Source: Coriobacteriales bacterium
GTDB taxonomy: Bacteria; Actinomycetota; Coriobacteriia; Coriobacteriales; UBA8131
DNA length: 16,155 nucleotides
Assembly (NCBI GenBank): GCA_031286245.1
Contig: JAITUO010000092.1
Span: 1 to 16,155 of the forward strand
Direction of reading: 5' to 3'
Both the position numbers and the translations under genes were made by a program. The notes under the pieces are model-generated. The model did no database searches. It saw nothing but the letters and a program-made list of their open reading frames with translations, and was not told the DNA's origin. Shown one piece after another: positions 14,696-16,155 of the stretch (the first letter of the stretch is position 1; every line of letters begins with the position of its first letter).

Positions 14696-15113
14696 TATCA
14701 TCATCGATTTTATTGCTGGTCACAATGAAGATGGTGATCAAGCCAGGTTACTGCTGGTACCACAGACATTTGGAGAGGTCGAGCTGACAGTTTCAGCAAA
14801 ATCGTTCACAGATGTTTTCTATGTTTTAAACAGGCATATCGATTCCGGCATTTTGCAAAAAAGGATGTTGGAATGCCAGATGGTATTCAAGCTCTGCCCC
14901 ATCGAAGGCGATGATATCAAGATCGCCTGTCAACGTGGTTGGGACGATTTCGAAGACGCACTGATCACAGTAGCTGCCGAAAAAGCCGGAGCCGACTACC
15001 TGATCACCAGAGATCAGAATATGCCACACTCCAGCATTCCCAAACTCGATCCAAAGGGCTTTTTTGATCTACTGCGCGAACAATCAGTCACTTACGCAAT
15101 AGTCGATCAATAA
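14673..15113 (+). CDS. PIN-domain (VapC-like) ribonuclease toxin
   Basis: A 146-residue PIN nuclease. The acidic residues that bind the metal are visible: D6 in LFLDTNIIID, D47 in SFTDVFYVLNR, D95 in DDFEDALITVAA and D114 in LITRDQNMP. These place it in the group of VapC-like toxins that cut RNA such as tRNA; the exact target cannot be predicted. GGAGGG (14655-14660) lies 12 nt before the ATG, inside the antitoxin gene, with 23 bp of overlap, so the toxin is probably made in step with the antitoxin. All four acidic positions are intact, so the toxin is probably functional. Confidence 0.88.
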   Translation: MRLFLDTNIIIDFIAGHNEDGDQARLLLVPQTFGEVELTVSAKSFTDVFYVLNRHIDSGILQKRMLECQMVFKLCPIEGDDIKIACQRGWDDFEDALITVAAEKAGADYLITRDQNMPHSSIPKLDPKGFFDLLREQSVTYAIVDQ

Positions 15114-15125
15114 AGCATAGCTTGA

Positions 15126-15155
15126 CATGGGGAGAAGCCCGGGCTTCTCCCCATG
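15126..15155. terminator. Perfect 30-bp palindrome between convergent genes, probable terminator
   Basis: CATGGGGAGAAGCCC is followed immediately by its exact reverse complement, so the site is a 15+15 palindrome without a spacer. In RNA it folds into a GC-rich hairpin. It sits between the stops of the toxin and the convergent dehydrogenase gene, where a bidirectional terminator is expected. Neither strand has a T run directly after it, so it may instead be a barrier or a binding site. Confidence 0.5.
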
Positions 15156-15207
15156 GAAAAAGTTATTAATAAAGCATGCCCTGGCGTTTGACCGGGTATG
15201 TGTGCTG

Positions 15208-16155
15208 TCAGGCGACGACGTTTTTCAAGACGATGGTCTTTGTCCTGGTCACTTCGTCGAAGGTGCTGAGCACCCCTTCGGTGCCGATGCCGGAATACTT
15301 GTAACCACCGAAAGGCATCTCAAAACTGCGGAAGAAGCTGGCTCCGTTGATTACGACACCGCCGCACTCCAGCCTGGCAGCTGTTTGCCAGGCCTTTTTG
15401 ATGTCAGCAGTGAAGATGCAACCGCAGAGTCCGAATTTTGATGAGTTAGCGATCTCGATAGCTTCATCCAAGGAATCGAAACCGATAATCGGTACGACTG
15501 GGCCAAAAATCTCCATATCGATGGCTACATCGGCAGTCTTCGGCACGTTGGTGATGACGGTCGGATCGAAGAACGCTCCTTTGCGCTTACCGCCAAGGAT
15601 GATTTCGCCACCTTGCTCTACTGTCAGCTGGACCTGATGCTCGACTTCAATTGCCGCCCGTTCACTGATCAGGCAGCCGAGCTGAGTCGAATCGTTTGCG
15701 GGGTCGCCTCGCTTGATTTTCTTGATCCGCTTGACTGCCTTGGTTGCGAACTCTTCTTTCAGGCTGTTATGCACCAGGAAACGTTTTGACGCGCAGCAGA
15801 CTTGGCCGGTGTTATACATCCTACCCCAGATCATCTCTTCGACGGCCAGGTCTACATCACCATCGGCATCCACGATGAAAGCATCGTTACCGCCAAGCTC
15901 TAAAGCGATATGCGCCAGATGGTCGGCTCCGGTCTTGTATGTCTCGATGCCAACCTCGGTCGATCCGGTCAAGGTGATCAAGTGTACGTCTGGATTGGAA
16001 CAGAGCCAATGGCCAACGGTGGAACCGCGTCCGGTCAGGATTTGCACAGCACCACCTTTGACTCCGGCTTTGACCAGCAGCTCAGTCAGCATGCAGAGCG
16101 TCAATGGGTTGTCGGTTGATGGCTTGACGATGGCTGCGTTACCAGCCAGGAGCGT
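15208..16155 (-). CDS. Aldehyde dehydrogenase family protein, 5' end outside the window
   Basis: The 315 visible residues are the C-terminal two thirds of a protein whose family is usually about 480 long; the N-terminal 160-170 residues lie beyond the right edge. An internal TTG at 16104 is not the start, since the frame continues upstream with AGNAAIVKPSTDNP, a cofactor-site motif. Also visible are GSTEVG (cofactor loop), the general base in LELGGND and the catalytic Cys in NTGQVCCASKR (first Cys of the pair). Near the end come MEIFGPVVPI and EMPFGGYKYSG. The enzyme oxidises an aldehyde with NAD(P)+. Similarity in pattern to succinate-semialdehyde dehydrogenases suggests that substrate, but I cannot confirm it. 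It is unrelated in function to the defence genes. Confidence 0.9.
   Translation of the reverse strand, partial: TLLAGNAAIVKPSTDNPLTLCMLTELLVKAGVKGGAVQILTGRGSTVGHWLCSNPDVHLITLTGSTEVGIETYKTGADHLAHIALELGGNDAFIVDADGDVDLAVEEMIWGRMYNTGQVCCASKRFLVHNSLKEEFATKAVKRIKKIKRGDPANDSTQLGCLISERAAIEVEHQVQLTVEQGGEIILGGKRKGAFFDPTVITNVPKTADVAIDMEIFGPVVPIIGFDSLDEAIEIANSSKFGLCGCIFTADIKKAWQTAARLECGGVVINGASFFRSFEMPFGGYKYSGIGTEGVLSTFDEVTRTKTIVLKNVVA

Overview
The window looks like chromosomal DNA of an anaerobic or fermentative Gram-positive bacterium, most likely Bacillota. The evidence is indirect: a DUF6273-type surface protein with repeats, a DUF2680 (YckD-like) secreted protein, strong GGAGG-type ribosome binding sites, roughly balanced base composition, and an aldehyde dehydrogenase of the clostridial type. 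No rRNA, tRNA or other lineage marker is present, so an actinobacterial or other Gram-positive host cannot be excluded.

Left part (1-2480, minus strand): one large secreted repeat protein (327-2228) with a hairpin terminator downstream and a recognisable promoter upstream. An identical block of at least 118 bp lies at the window's left edge and again 135 bp upstream of this gene, in the same orientation. This suggests that a second gene of the same kind may begin just beyond the left edge.

Sensing module (2684-6746): a small secreted DUF2680-like protein (minus) is divergent from an OmpR-family response regulator and histidine kinase pair (plus, ATGA overlap). The gap between them carries four direct repeats at an exact 22-bp period, the best candidate binding site for the regulator. 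The kinase gene ends tail-to-tail, with a 69-bp overlap, with a minus-strand gene for a two-helix membrane protein of unknown function.

Defence module (6747-15113, plus strand): a 625-bp non-coding stretch holds four 19-bp tandem repeats, a perfect 45-bp inverted repeat around a 103-bp spacer, and a TATAAT box. It is followed by a complete, tightly coupled four-gene Wadjet operon, jetA-jetB-jetC-jetD (DUF3375; DUF4194; SMC-like ATPase; DUF3322/DUF2220 Toprim nuclease). By established knowledge, JetABC is an SMC-type DNA motor and JetD is the nuclease that cuts small circular DNA such as plasmids. All key motifs I can check are intact. Directly after it lies a toxin-antitoxin pair (RelB/DinJ-like antitoxin, PIN-domain toxin) with its own extended -10 promoter and an almost perfect 19-bp palindromic operator.

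Right edge (15126-16155): a 30-bp perfect palindrome separates the toxin from a convergent aldehyde dehydrogenase gene that runs off the window.

The main system (Wadjet) is already described. The less ordinary signals are the DNA structures upstream of it, the Asp-rich repeat tail of JetB, the 22-bp repeat array, and the long direct repeat around the surface protein.
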